DNA from: Pseudomonadota bacterium
GTDB lineage: Bacteria; Pseudomonadota; Alphaproteobacteria; Rhizobiales; Xanthobacteraceae
Length of the DNA stretch: 51,579 bases
Assembly (NCBI GenBank): GCA_023449855.1
Contig: JAEXHR010000319.1
Span: forward strand, 1 to 51,579
Reading direction: 5' to 3'
How positions within the stretch are numbered: the stretch's first letter is position 1; every line of letters starts with the position of its first letter. The notes beneath the pieces were generated by a model, which saw only the letters and a list, made by a program, of their open reading frames with translations, made no database searches and was not told the DNA's origin. Both the position numbers and the translations under genes were made by a program. Shown piece after piece: positions 45,006-51,579 of this stretch.

Positions 45006-45893
45006 CTACGCCGCGATGAACTGTTTCCGCGCTTCGCGCACCTTGCCGACGATATAGCGCCGGATCTCGCGCACGCGCCGTGTGTCATGCGTGTCGGGAT
45101 GCGAGATCAGCCAATAGGTGCGGGTGAAGCAGTCGGCCGGCAGGATGCGCCGCAGCTCGGGGTAACGCTGTGCCGCATAGTCGTGCAGGATGCCGACGCC
45201 ATGGCCGGCGCGCACCGCTTCGAGCTGGCCGATCACGCTGCCGCATTCGAAACGCCGGGTGATCAGATCGCTCAGCGTCGAGGCATAATCCAGCGCGCGG
45301 CTGAAGATGATGTCGTGGATATAGGTGATCAGAAGATGCTCCGAGAGATCACTGACCTTTCTGATCGCCGGTGATCGCGCGAGATAGTCGTTGGAGGCAT
45401 AGAAGCTGAGCGTGTAATCCGTCAGCTTGGTGCAGATCAGCTTGCCTTCGTCCGGTCGCTCCACGGTGACGACCATGTCGGCCTCGCGCTTGGCCAGCGA
45501 GAAGGTGCGGGGCAGGGCGACGAGCTGGATCACCAGATCGGGATTGTCCGCCGCAAAGGCGCCGAGCTTGTCGGCCAGAAAATAGTTGCCGAGCCCGTCC
45601 GGTGCCCCGATCCGCACGGTGCCGGCGATCTTGTCCGCGGCAGAGGAGAGCTGCGAGCCGACGCGCAGCAATTCCGATTCCGCCCGCTCCGCCGCCGCGA
45701 GCAGCGCGACACCGGCGGGGGTCAGCGACGATCCCGTGGTCTGGCGGTTGAGCAGTTTTGTCTTGAGGTCCTTTTCCAGCGCCGTGAGCTGGCGGGCGAC
45801 GGTGGCATGATTGAGCTTGAGCCGCTTGGCGGCGCCGAGAATCTGGCCCGTGCGGGCGACCTCGAGAAAAATCCGAACCTTGTCCCAATCCAT
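45006..45893 (-). CDS. LysR-family regulator
   Basis: A 295-residue LysR regulator: winged helix at about 1-60 (EVARTGQILGAAKRLKLNHA, TVARQLTALEKDL) and an effector-binding domain from about 88. It converges on the CoxG gene and is divergent from the 85-residue gene at 46049 with 155 bases between, where a LysR box would be expected; I could not single one out. Target genes may be the divergent small gene or the dehydrogenase at 46409. Confidence 0.85.
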   Translation of the reverse strand: MDWDKVRIFLEVARTGQILGAAKRLKLNHATVARQLTALEKDLKTKLLNRQTTGSSLTPAGVALLAAAERAESELLRVGSQLSSAADKIAGTVRIGAPDGLGNYFLADKLGAFAADNPDLVIQLVALPRTFSLAKREADMVVTVERPDEGKLICTKLTDYTLSFYASNDYLARSPAIRKVSDLSEHLLITYIHDIIFSRALDYASTLSDLITRRFECGSVIGQLEAVRAGHGVGILHDYAAQRYPELRRILPADCFTRTYWLISHPDTHDTRRVREIRRYIVGKVREARKQFIAA

Positions 45894-46048
45894 GGCGGGA
45901 CCTTATTGGTTCCACATCTGCGCCGCAATATACCACCCGGTTGCACTGCGACCTTTGCCCGCTGCATCAAACACGCAAATGTCACTGGGCAAACCTGAAA
46001 GCCGGATTAGCTTCTCCCGATAAATAGAAGATAAGCGGGAGGCTTCCA

Positions 46049-46306
46049 ATGTCGGCATCATATGATCCCGTCACCGTTGCTCTCATGCGCGACGTCCTGA
46101 GCAAAGTCGTCGCCAAGGTTCCGGAGCAGCATCGTACCTCGGCCAATCAGGCCGCGATTGCAAGCCGCATTCTGGCGACTGCCGCGCAGGGCATTCGGTC
46201 GGAAGAAGCGCTGACCAGCGAGGCTCTGGCGGAAGTGAAGGAAATCTTCACGGGTCCGGCCGGAATGAGGCGCCTGCACAGCGAATTGTCGAAAGTGTTC
46301 GGGTGA
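46049..46306 (+). CDS. Hypothetical 85-residue helical protein
   Basis: A short soluble, apparently all-helical protein (MSASYDPVTVALMRDVLSKV start, VAKVPEQHRTSANQAAIASR middle). No family is recognised. GGGAGG at 46036-46041 gives a good ribosome site seven bases before the ATG. Codon use looks like its neighbours. It is monocistronic, followed by a compound palindromic repeat. Confidence 0.7.
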   Translation: MSASYDPVTVALMRDVLSKVVAKVPEQHRTSANQAAIASRILATAAQGIRSEEALTSEALAEVKEIFTGPAGMRRLHSELSKVFG

Positions 46307-46311
46307 AAGAT

Positions 46312-46400
46312 CGTAGGGCGGATTAGCCGAAGGCGTAATCCGCCGGCCGAGTCAAAATTGAAACTCCGCGGCGGATGACGCTTCGCTCATCCGCCCTACG
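46312..46400. repeat. Compound palindromic repeat (REP/RPE-like)
   Basis: An 89-bp element with 12-bp perfect outer arms CGTAGGGCGGAT (46312-46323) and ATCCGCCCTACG (46389-46400). Each half also folds on itself: GGCGGATTA...TAATCCGCC and GGCGGATGA...TCATCCGCC, the inner loops being GCCGAAGGCG-like and CGCTTCG-like. I recall such GTAGGGCGGAT elements as abundant intergenic repeats in Bradyrhizobium and Rhodopseudomonas. It separates two convergent genes and may also act as bidirectional terminator. Confidence 0.85.
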
Positions 46401-46408
46401 TCCGAGTG

Positions 46409-47833
46409 TCACCCGAACTTGTGCGAAACGTTTTTCGTCACGGTGTAGCAGCCGAGACCTTCGATGCCGCCTTCGCGGCCATAGCCCGAGTCCTTCACAC
46501 CGCCGAATGGCGTCTCCGCCGTCGATGCCACGAAGTGGTTGATGGTGAGATTGCCCGTCTCCACGTCGTTCGAGATCCGCTGTACATTGTCCGCGGAATT
46601 CGTGAAGGCATAGGCGGCGAGGCCGAAGGGCAGGGCGTTGGCCTTGGCGATGGCTTCATCCAGATCGCGCACCGGATTGACCAATGCCAGCGGGCCGAAC
46701 GGCTCCTCGTTCATCGCCAGCGCATCGTCGGGCACATTGGCGAGCACAGTCAGCGGATAGAAATAGCCGCGATTGCCGATGCGCTCGCCGCCTGCCAGTA
46801 CGCGTGCGCCGCGCTTCTTGGCGTCGCCGACCAGTCGCTCCATGGCATCGACGCGGCGCGGATTGGCCAGCGGGCCGAGCTGTGTGGACGGGTCCATGCC
46901 GTTGCCGATCTTCAGCGCCGCAGCGCCTTCGGCAAAGGTTTTTGCGAAGATTTCAAAATTCTTCTCCTGCACGAAGAAGCGCGTCGGCGCGACACAGACC
47001 TGGCCGGCATTGCGCGACTTGGTCGCGACCGACGCCTTCGCCGTGGCAACGGGATCGACATCGTCGCACACGATCACCGGGCCATGACCGCCAAGCTCCA
47101 TGATCGCCGGCTTCATCGCCTGACCCGCCATCGCGGCGAGATGCTTGCCCACCGGCACCGAGCCGGTGAAGGTGATCAGGCGGATCGCATCATGCGGGAC
47201 GAAATAGCTGGAAATCTCCGCGGGATCGCCGAACACGAGATTCAGCACGCCCTTCGGCAGGCCGGCATCGTGGAACGCGCGCACGAGCTGCATGGCGCCG
47301 GCCGGCGTTTCTTCCGAAGCCTTCAGGATGATCGAGCAGCCTGACGACAGAGCGCCGGCCACCTTGCGGCCCGGTGAGCTCATCGGGAAGTTCCACGGCG
47401 AGAAGGCGGCGACGGGGCCGATCGGCTGGCGATACACCGTATGCTGCAGGCCGGGTCCGGCCGGGATCACGCGGCCATACATGCGCATGCCCTCCGTGGC
47501 GTCCCATTCGATGATTTCGGCGCCGCGCAGGATTTCGAGTCTGGCCTGATCGAGCGGTTTGCCCTGTTCGAGGGTCATCGCCACCGCCATCTCGTCAACG
47601 CGTGCACGGATCAGCGCGGCGGCTTTCAGGATGATCTGCGCGCGCGCATTCGGTGCCGTCCTGCGCCAGACATGGAAGCCGCGCACCGCCGCAGCGAGCG
47701 CGTCGTCGAGATCGGCGCGGGTGGCATGCGGCACCGTTCCGATCACGCTCTCGTCGGCGGGATTGATGATCGGCGCACCGGATTTCCGGCGCCACTCTCC
47801 GTCCACGTAAAGCTCGATCTCTGGATAGGCCAT
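46409..47833 (-). CDS. NAD(P)-dependent succinate-semialdehyde-type aldehyde dehydrogenase
   Basis: A 474-residue aldehyde dehydrogenase: catalytic Cys280 (NAGQVCVAPTR), general base Glu246 (IMELGGHGP), the cofactor region SPWNFPM and the oxyanion Asn in WNF. The overall sequence resembles succinate-semialdehyde dehydrogenases (GabD-like, about 480). Substrate specificity cannot be fixed. Start: ATG 47833 (MAYPEIELYVDGEW) matches family N-termini; a longer frame to 47920 would put coding through palindromic operator-like DNA. Divergent from the Bug-protein operon. Confidence 0.87.
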   Translation of the reverse strand: MAYPEIELYVDGEWRRKSGAPIINPADESVIGTVPHATRADLDDALAAAVRGFHVWRRTAPNARAQIILKAAALIRARVDEMAVAMTLEQGKPLDQARLEILRGAEIIEWDATEGMRMYGRVIPAGPGLQHTVYRQPIGPVAAFSPWNFPMSSPGRKVAGALSSGCSIILKASEETPAGAMQLVRAFHDAGLPKGVLNLVFGDPAEISSYFVPHDAIRLITFTGSVPVGKHLAAMAGQAMKPAIMELGGHGPVIVCDDVDPVATAKASVATKSRNAGQVCVAPTRFFVQEKNFEIFAKTFAEGAAALKIGNGMDPSTQLGPLANPRRVDAMERLVGDAKKRGARVLAGGERIGNRGYFYPLTVLANVPDDALAMNEEPFGPLALVNPVRDLDEAIAKANALPFGLAAYAFTNSADNVQRISNDVETGNLTINHFVASTAETPFGGVKDSGYGREGGIEGLGCYTVTKNVSHKFG

Positions 47834-47895
47834 GTCGAAGTCCACTTTCTTGCTCGCTGGAAGCGGTTGACTCCGCCTCGCTTGCGCGGCAATCA

Positions 47896-47927
47896 AACAT
47901 ATGTTGATATAATAGAACAAGCGTTCT
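47896..47927. promoter_or_regulatory. Two adjacent palindromes in divergent promoter
   Basis: AACATATGTT (47896-47905) is a perfect 10-bp palindrome within ATCAAACATATGTTGAT, and AGAAC-AAGC-GTTCT (47914-47927) has 5-bp arms. Between and over them is TATAAT (47909-47914), a good rightward -10. They sit in the 268-base gap between the dehydrogenase and the Bug binding protein. No TetR or GntR gene is next to them, so the binding regulator is unknown. The rest of the gap shows no credible gene. Confidence 0.5.
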
Positions 47928-48101
47928 GTTAGATAGAATAATCTGGAATTCGATCAGGTCGAAGATGCCGATGAGGAGACGAAGCGGAATGGCGGTGAAC
48001 GCAGCGGCATCAGCCGCAACGCGCGCCATTTGCTCGCCGGTCATCGCGCGTCGGATGCGCTGAACGACAAGTCTCCAAGAACAAGGGTTGGGAGTAGAGA
48101 C

Positions 48102-49115
48102 ATGAGAGGGCACAAGGCCGCTGGGACGCTGGCGCTTGCGAGGTCGATCACACGCCGCGCAGCGATCGCAGGTGCATTTGCCGTGAGCGCAATGGTGTTC
48201 GCACCCGCGCAGGCGCAGGACGCCTATCCGAGCAAGATGATCCGCCTGCTGGTGCCATTCCCGGCCGGCAGCGCGACGGACGTCGAAGCGCGCTTCCTTG
48301 CCGACAAGGTCGGTGCCGTGCTCGGCCAGAAGATCCTGGTCGACAACAAGCCGGGCGCGAACGCGAATATCGGCGGGGCCGAAGTCGCGCGCAGCGCGGG
48401 CGATGGCTACACGCTCTATCTCGCCACCAACTCCACCCATTCGGCCAATGTGCATCTCTACAACAAGATGCCCTTCGACCCCGTCGCCGACTTCACGCCG
48501 ATCGCGCGGTTGACGCGCAATCCGCTGGTGATGGTGGTCAACAAGGATTTTCCGGCGAAGGACCTCAAGGAGTTCATCGCTTACGGCAAGGCCAATCCAG
48601 GCAAGCTGAGCTACGGCTCCGGCAACACCGGCAGCATGGCTGCGGCGCAGCTCGTGCGCTCGCTCGCCAGCATCGATGCCGTGCGCATCTCCTATCCCGG
48701 CACGCCGCAGGCAATCACCGATCTGCTCGGTGGCCGTATCGAATTCGTGATCACCGACGTCGCTGTGACGCGCGAGTTCATCAACAATGGCAGTCTTCGC
48801 GCACTTGGCGTGACGACGGTGCAGCGCGTGTCGTCGCTGCCCAATGTGCCGCCGATGGCCGAGGTCGGTCTGCCCGGCTACGAGTTCGCCGCCTGGAGCG
48901 GCCTGTTCGGCCCGAAGAATCTACCGGCCGATGTGGTGGAAAAGCTCAACAAGGCTTTCCTGCAGGTGATGGCGACGGATGAGGCGAAGAAGTTCTTCGC
49001 CGATATCGGCCTTGAGCCGGATGTCTCGACGCCCGCCGGTCTCGCCGAACACGTCACCAAGCAGACCGAGCTGTGGGGCCGCATCATCAAGGAGTCCGGC
49101 CTTGAAAAAATCTGA
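48102..49115 (+). CDS. Bug/TctC-type tripartite tricarboxylate transporter binding protein
   Basis: A 337-residue periplasmic protein of the Bug family: signal peptide with RSITRRAAIAGAFAVSAMVF and cleavage after QAQ, then YPSKMIRLLVPFPAGSATDV, KPGANANIGGAEVARS, and YGSGNTGSMAAAQL (all usual). GGGAG precedes ATG 48102. No TctA or TctB membrane partners are encoded in the window, so it is an orphan receptor here; many Bug proteins are. Confidence 0.87.
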   Translation: MRGHKAAGTLALARSITRRAAIAGAFAVSAMVFAPAQAQDAYPSKMIRLLVPFPAGSATDVEARFLADKVGAVLGQKILVDNKPGANANIGGAEVARSAGDGYTLYLATNSTHSANVHLYNKMPFDPVADFTPIARLTRNPLVMVVNKDFPAKDLKEFIAYGKANPGKLSYGSGNTGSMAAAQLVRSLASIDAVRISYPGTPQAITDLLGGRIEFVITDVAVTREFINNGSLRALGVTTVQRVSSLPNVPPMAEVGLPGYEFAAWSGLFGPKNLPADVVEKLNKAFLQVMATDEAKKFFADIGLEPDVSTPAGLAEHVTKQTELWGRIIKESGLEKI

Positions 49116-49497
49116 TCCCGTCAGTGTGGCCTTCGAGCAGTTGCCGGTGCTGCTGGAGCGCGATACCGCGCTGATCCAGCGCGGCCGCTTCCTCGATGTC
49201 GATTGCCTGCTCGGCTCGACCGAACAGGGCTATCATGTCTCCATCCGCACCGGTCGCATCACCGACATGGTGCCGGCCCCGGTGCTTATGCGCTCGTCCA
49301 CCTTCAGCTACCGCGCCACGCCGGAGGCCTGGATGGCCTTCTGGCAGCCGATGCCGAAGGCTGGCTGGCATGATCTGCTCTCGCTCACCAAGCGCGGCGC
49401 CGCCACGCTTGAAGGCGAGGTCAAGCCCTTCCTGACCCATCTTCAGTATTTCAAGGATCTGCTCGCGCTCCCGCGCAATGCCGGAGGTGCAGCATGA
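49102..49497 (+). CDS. Small protein, possibly SCP2-like, 131 residues
   Basis: From TTG 49102 (AAGGAG at 49089-49094, seven bases before) it encodes 131 residues. It overlaps the Bug gene by 14 bases and the hydrolase gene by ATGA (49494-49497), so it is clearly operonic. The second half (PEAWMAFWQPMPKAGWHDLL, then EVKPFLTHLQYFKDLLALPR) resembles sterol-carrier-protein-2-like domains, with the pattern of a mixed alpha/beta fold, but I am not certain. It probably binds a hydrophobic ligand or supports the hydrolase. Confidence 0.55.
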   Translation: MKKSDPVSVAFEQLPVLLERDTALIQRGRFLDVDCLLGSTEQGYHVSIRTGRITDMVPAPVLMRSSTFSYRATPEAWMAFWQPMPKAGWHDLLSLTKRGAATLEGEVKPFLTHLQYFKDLLALPRNAGGAA

Positions 49498-50351
49498 CCG
49501 GTTATATCGAGCCGATGATCGGCCGCTATGTGCATGTCGAGATCGACGGCACCATGCACCGCATCTATTTCGAGGAAGCGGGTTCGGGCATTCCGCTGGT
49601 CTGCCTGCACACCGCCGGCTCCGACAATCGCCAGTGGCGCTACCTGCTGGCGGATGAGGAGTTCACGAAAAACTACCGCATTATCGCCTTCGATCTGCCA
49701 TGGCATGGCAAGTCGAACCCGCCCGCCAATTGGGACGGCAGTGAATATCAGCTGACAACGAAGCGCTACACGCAGACCATCCGCGCCTTCTGCAACGCAC
49801 TCGATCTCGACAAGCCCGTGGTGATGGGTTGCTCCATCGGCGGCCGCATCGTGCTCAATCTTGCCATCGATCATGCCAGCGAATTCCGCGCGCTGATCGG
49901 TCTCGAAGCCGCCGACTTCCAGGCGCCGTGGTACGACACCGCCTGGCTCAATCGCCCGGACATTCATGGCGGTGAAGTCTGCGCCGCCTTGGTCTCCGGC
50001 CTCGTCGCGCCGCAGTCGCCGCCGGAAGCCCGCATGGAAACGCTGTGGGCCTACAAGCAGGGCGGCCCCGGTGTGTTCAAAGGCGATCTCTATTTCTATC
50101 GCGTCGATGGCGACCTGCGTGGCCGCACCGCTGCGATTGATACCAAAACCTGTCCGCTCTATCTGCTCACCGGCGAGTACGACTTCTCATGCTCGCCCGA
50201 AGACACTGTTCGCACGGCATCGAGCATCACCGGGGCAGAGGTGACGGTCATGGAAGCCCTCGGTCATTTTCCGATGAGCGAGAACCCTGCGCAGTTCCGG
50301 CGTTACATCGCGCCGGTGCTTGAGACCATCAAACAAAAACACAGTTCCTGA
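49494..50351 (+). CDS. Alpha/beta hydrolase
   Basis: A 285-residue alpha/beta-hydrolase-fold enzyme with a complete triad: nucleophile Ser114 (MGCSIGGR), acid Asp230 (TGEYDFSC) and His258 (ALGHFP). The oxyanion region is LHTAGSDNRQW, the common HxxG-like variant. Size and motifs fit carbon-carbon or ester hydrolases. Coupled with the small gene upstream and followed 13 bases later by a HAAT binding protein, so it may act on the ligand recognised by the neighbouring binding proteins. Confidence 0.85.
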   Translation: MTGYIEPMIGRYVHVEIDGTMHRIYFEEAGSGIPLVCLHTAGSDNRQWRYLLADEEFTKNYRIIAFDLPWHGKSNPPANWDGSEYQLTTKRYTQTIRAFCNALDLDKPVVMGCSIGGRIVLNLAIDHASEFRALIGLEAADFQAPWYDTAWLNRPDIHGGEVCAALVSGLVAPQSPPEARMETLWAYKQGGPGVFKGDLYFYRVDGDLRGRTAAIDTKTCPLYLLTGEYDFSCSPEDTVRTASSITGAEVTVMEALGHFPMSENPAQFRRYIAPVLETIKQKHSS

Positions 50352-50364
50352 GGAGGGGCATCAG

Positions 50365-51570
50365 ATGAAGTTTTTGAAGAACGCTTTCTACTTATCGGCA
50401 GCCCTCATGCTGTCGGCCCAGGCTGCGAACGCTGCCGAGACCATCAAGATCGGCGTACTGAACGACCAGTCCGGCGTGTTCGCCGACAATGGCGGCACCG
50501 GCTCCGTCGCTGCGGCCAAGCTCGCAGCTGAAGAGTTCGGCGGCGAGATCAACGGCATGAAGATCGAGATCATCACCGCCGATCACCAGAACAAGCCCGA
50601 CGTCGCCGCGGCCACCGCGCGCCGCTGGATCGACAATGAGAAGGTCGACATGATCGCCGATGGCGCGGCGTCGTCGGCCGGCTTTGCTATCCTCGAAGTC
50701 GCCAAGCAGAAGAACAAGATCTTTGCCATCAGCGGCCCCGGCTCGTCGGACTTCACCGGCAAGGCCTGTTCGCCGATCTCCTTCCACTTCAACTATGACA
50801 CCTATGCACTGTCGAAGCTGACCTCGGAGGCGATCACCAAGGCCGGCGGCAACACCTGGTATTTCATCTCAGCGGACTATGCCTTCGGCCACGCGCTGCA
50901 GCGTGACGCCACAAAATTCATCGAAGGCGCCGGCGGCAAGGTGATCGGCTCGTCGGCACATCCGCTCGGCACGGCTGACATGGCATCGTTCCTGCTGCAG
51001 GCGCAGGGCTCCAAGGCCAAGGTCGTCGGCCTCGCCACGTCGGGTGCCGATGTGCAGACCGCCATCAAGCAGGCCGGTGAATTCGGCATCGTCGAAAGCG
51101 GCCAGCAGCTCGCCGGTCTCCTCGTCTTCATCACCGACGTCAATGCGCTCGGCCTCAAGGCCACGCAGGGCCTGCAGGTGACGACGTCGTTCTACTGGGA
51201 TCTCAACGAGCAGACCCGTGCCTGGGCCAAGCGCTATTTCGCGCTGACCAATAACAAGGTCCCGAGCATGGTGCAGGCCGGCGTCTATAGCGGCGTGCAT
51301 CACTATCTCGCGGCGATAAAGGCGGCGGGCACCAAGGACACGGATGTCGTTGCCAAGAAGATGCACGAGCTGAAAGTCAACGACGCCTATAACAAGGACG
51401 TCACCGTGCGTCCGGACGGCCGCGTGCTGCACACCATGTATCTGATGCAGGTGAAGAAGCCGGAAGAATCGAAGTACAAGTTCGATTACTACAAGGTCAT
51501 CACCACTTCGCCGGGCGAACAGGCATTCCGCCCGATGAGCGAAGGCAATTGCCCGCTGGTCAAGGGCTGA
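50365..51570 (+). CDS. HAAT-type ABC importer binding protein (Peripla_BP_6)
   Basis: A 401-residue binding protein with a Sec signal peptide (KFLKNAFYLSAALMLSAQAANA-AET) and family motifs IKIGVLNDQSGVFADNGG and INGMKIEIITADHQNKPDVA (20 residues). AGGAGGGG precedes ATG 50365. The permeases and ATPases are not in the window; nine bases remain after the stop, so they probably follow to the right. The relation to the importer at 39925 is distant. Confidence 0.87.
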   Translation: MKFLKNAFYLSAALMLSAQAANAAETIKIGVLNDQSGVFADNGGTGSVAAAKLAAEEFGGEINGMKIEIITADHQNKPDVAAATARRWIDNEKVDMIADGAASSAGFAILEVAKQKNKIFAISGPGSSDFTGKACSPISFHFNYDTYALSKLTSEAITKAGGNTWYFISADYAFGHALQRDATKFIEGAGGKVIGSSAHPLGTADMASFLLQAQGSKAKVVGLATSGADVQTAIKQAGEFGIVESGQQLAGLLVFITDVNALGLKATQGLQVTTSFYWDLNEQTRAWAKRYFALTNNKVPSMVQAGVYSGVHHYLAAIKAAGTKDTDVVAKKMHELKVNDAYNKDVTVRPDGRVLHTMYLMQVKKPEESKYKFDYYKVITTSPGEQAFRPMSEGNCPLVKG

Positions 51571-51579
51571 TCCATTTCC

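Noticed and set aside
47965..48063. 32-codon frame starting at ATG 47965
   Set aside because: No ribosome site, no homology, and it lies in the leader of the Bug gene; the other frame there has coding-like composition but no start codon.

Overview
The window is high-GC, densely packed DNA with many ATGA-type start/stop overlaps. Its gene families (many ABC importers, a CoxMSL-type molybdenum hydroxylase, a TTT/Bug binding protein, FixJ-like and HisKA_2 signalling proteins) and its palindromic repeats suggest an alphaproteobacterium of the Bradyrhizobium/Rhodopseudomonas/Afipia type. That placement rests on gene content and style, not on a database match. No rRNA, tRNA or CRISPR array was seen.

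Layout. (A) 1-1028: the first codons of an IS3-like orfA running off the left edge, a possible 54-residue small ORF, and about 0.7 kb of non-coding DNA with a perfect 16-bp-arm hairpin. (B) 1029-8289: a catabolic/export operon with a YcaC-like hydrolase, XapX protein, YtcJ-like amidohydrolase, DoxX protein, MFS exporter fused to a monooxygenase-like tail, a double VOC protein and an outer-membrane channel. (C) 8400-12373: a signalling block with a GAF/HisKA_2 kinase, a receiver-kinase hybrid, a FixJ/NarL-type regulator and an AraC regulator. (D) 12420-22511: a nitrogen-scavenging locus. Allophanate hydrolase (AtzF) faces away from a dipeptide-type ABC importer operon that ends in AtzG-, AtzE- and AtzH/HpxZ-like genes and a GntR regulator. 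A textbook sigma-54 promoter lies in front of the importer. No cyanuric acid hydrolase (AtzD) is present. (E) 22543-35340: a GntR gene with a palindromic operator, divergent from a second peptide-type ABC importer whose operon continues into an acyl-CoA ligase, a 1102-residue single-chain acyl-CoA carboxylase and a hotdog-fold protein. (F) 35359-45893: a TetR gene and a divergent operon of a three-subunit molybdenum hydroxylase, a complete branched-chain-amino-acid-type (HAAT) importer and a CoxG protein, with two identical operator-like sites in the divergent promoter; a LysR gene converges on the end. (G) 46049-51570: a small hypothetical protein, a compound palindromic repeat, a succinate-semialdehyde-type dehydrogenase, and a divergent operon with a Bug binding protein, a small protein, an alpha/beta hydrolase and a HAAT binding protein.

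How it fits together. At least three blocks pair a dedicated importer with intracellular enzymes and a local regulator: importer plus AtzG-E-H/AtzF (release of ammonia from carboxylated urea-like compounds), importer plus CoA ligase plus carboxylase (activation and carboxylation of an imported acid), and importer plus molybdenum hydroxylase (hydroxylation of an imported, possibly aromatic or N-heterocyclic compound). The substrates are not readable from the sequence. Block D is the strongest candidate for a little-described system because sigma-54 control, uptake and the AtzG-E-H-F chain are visible together.
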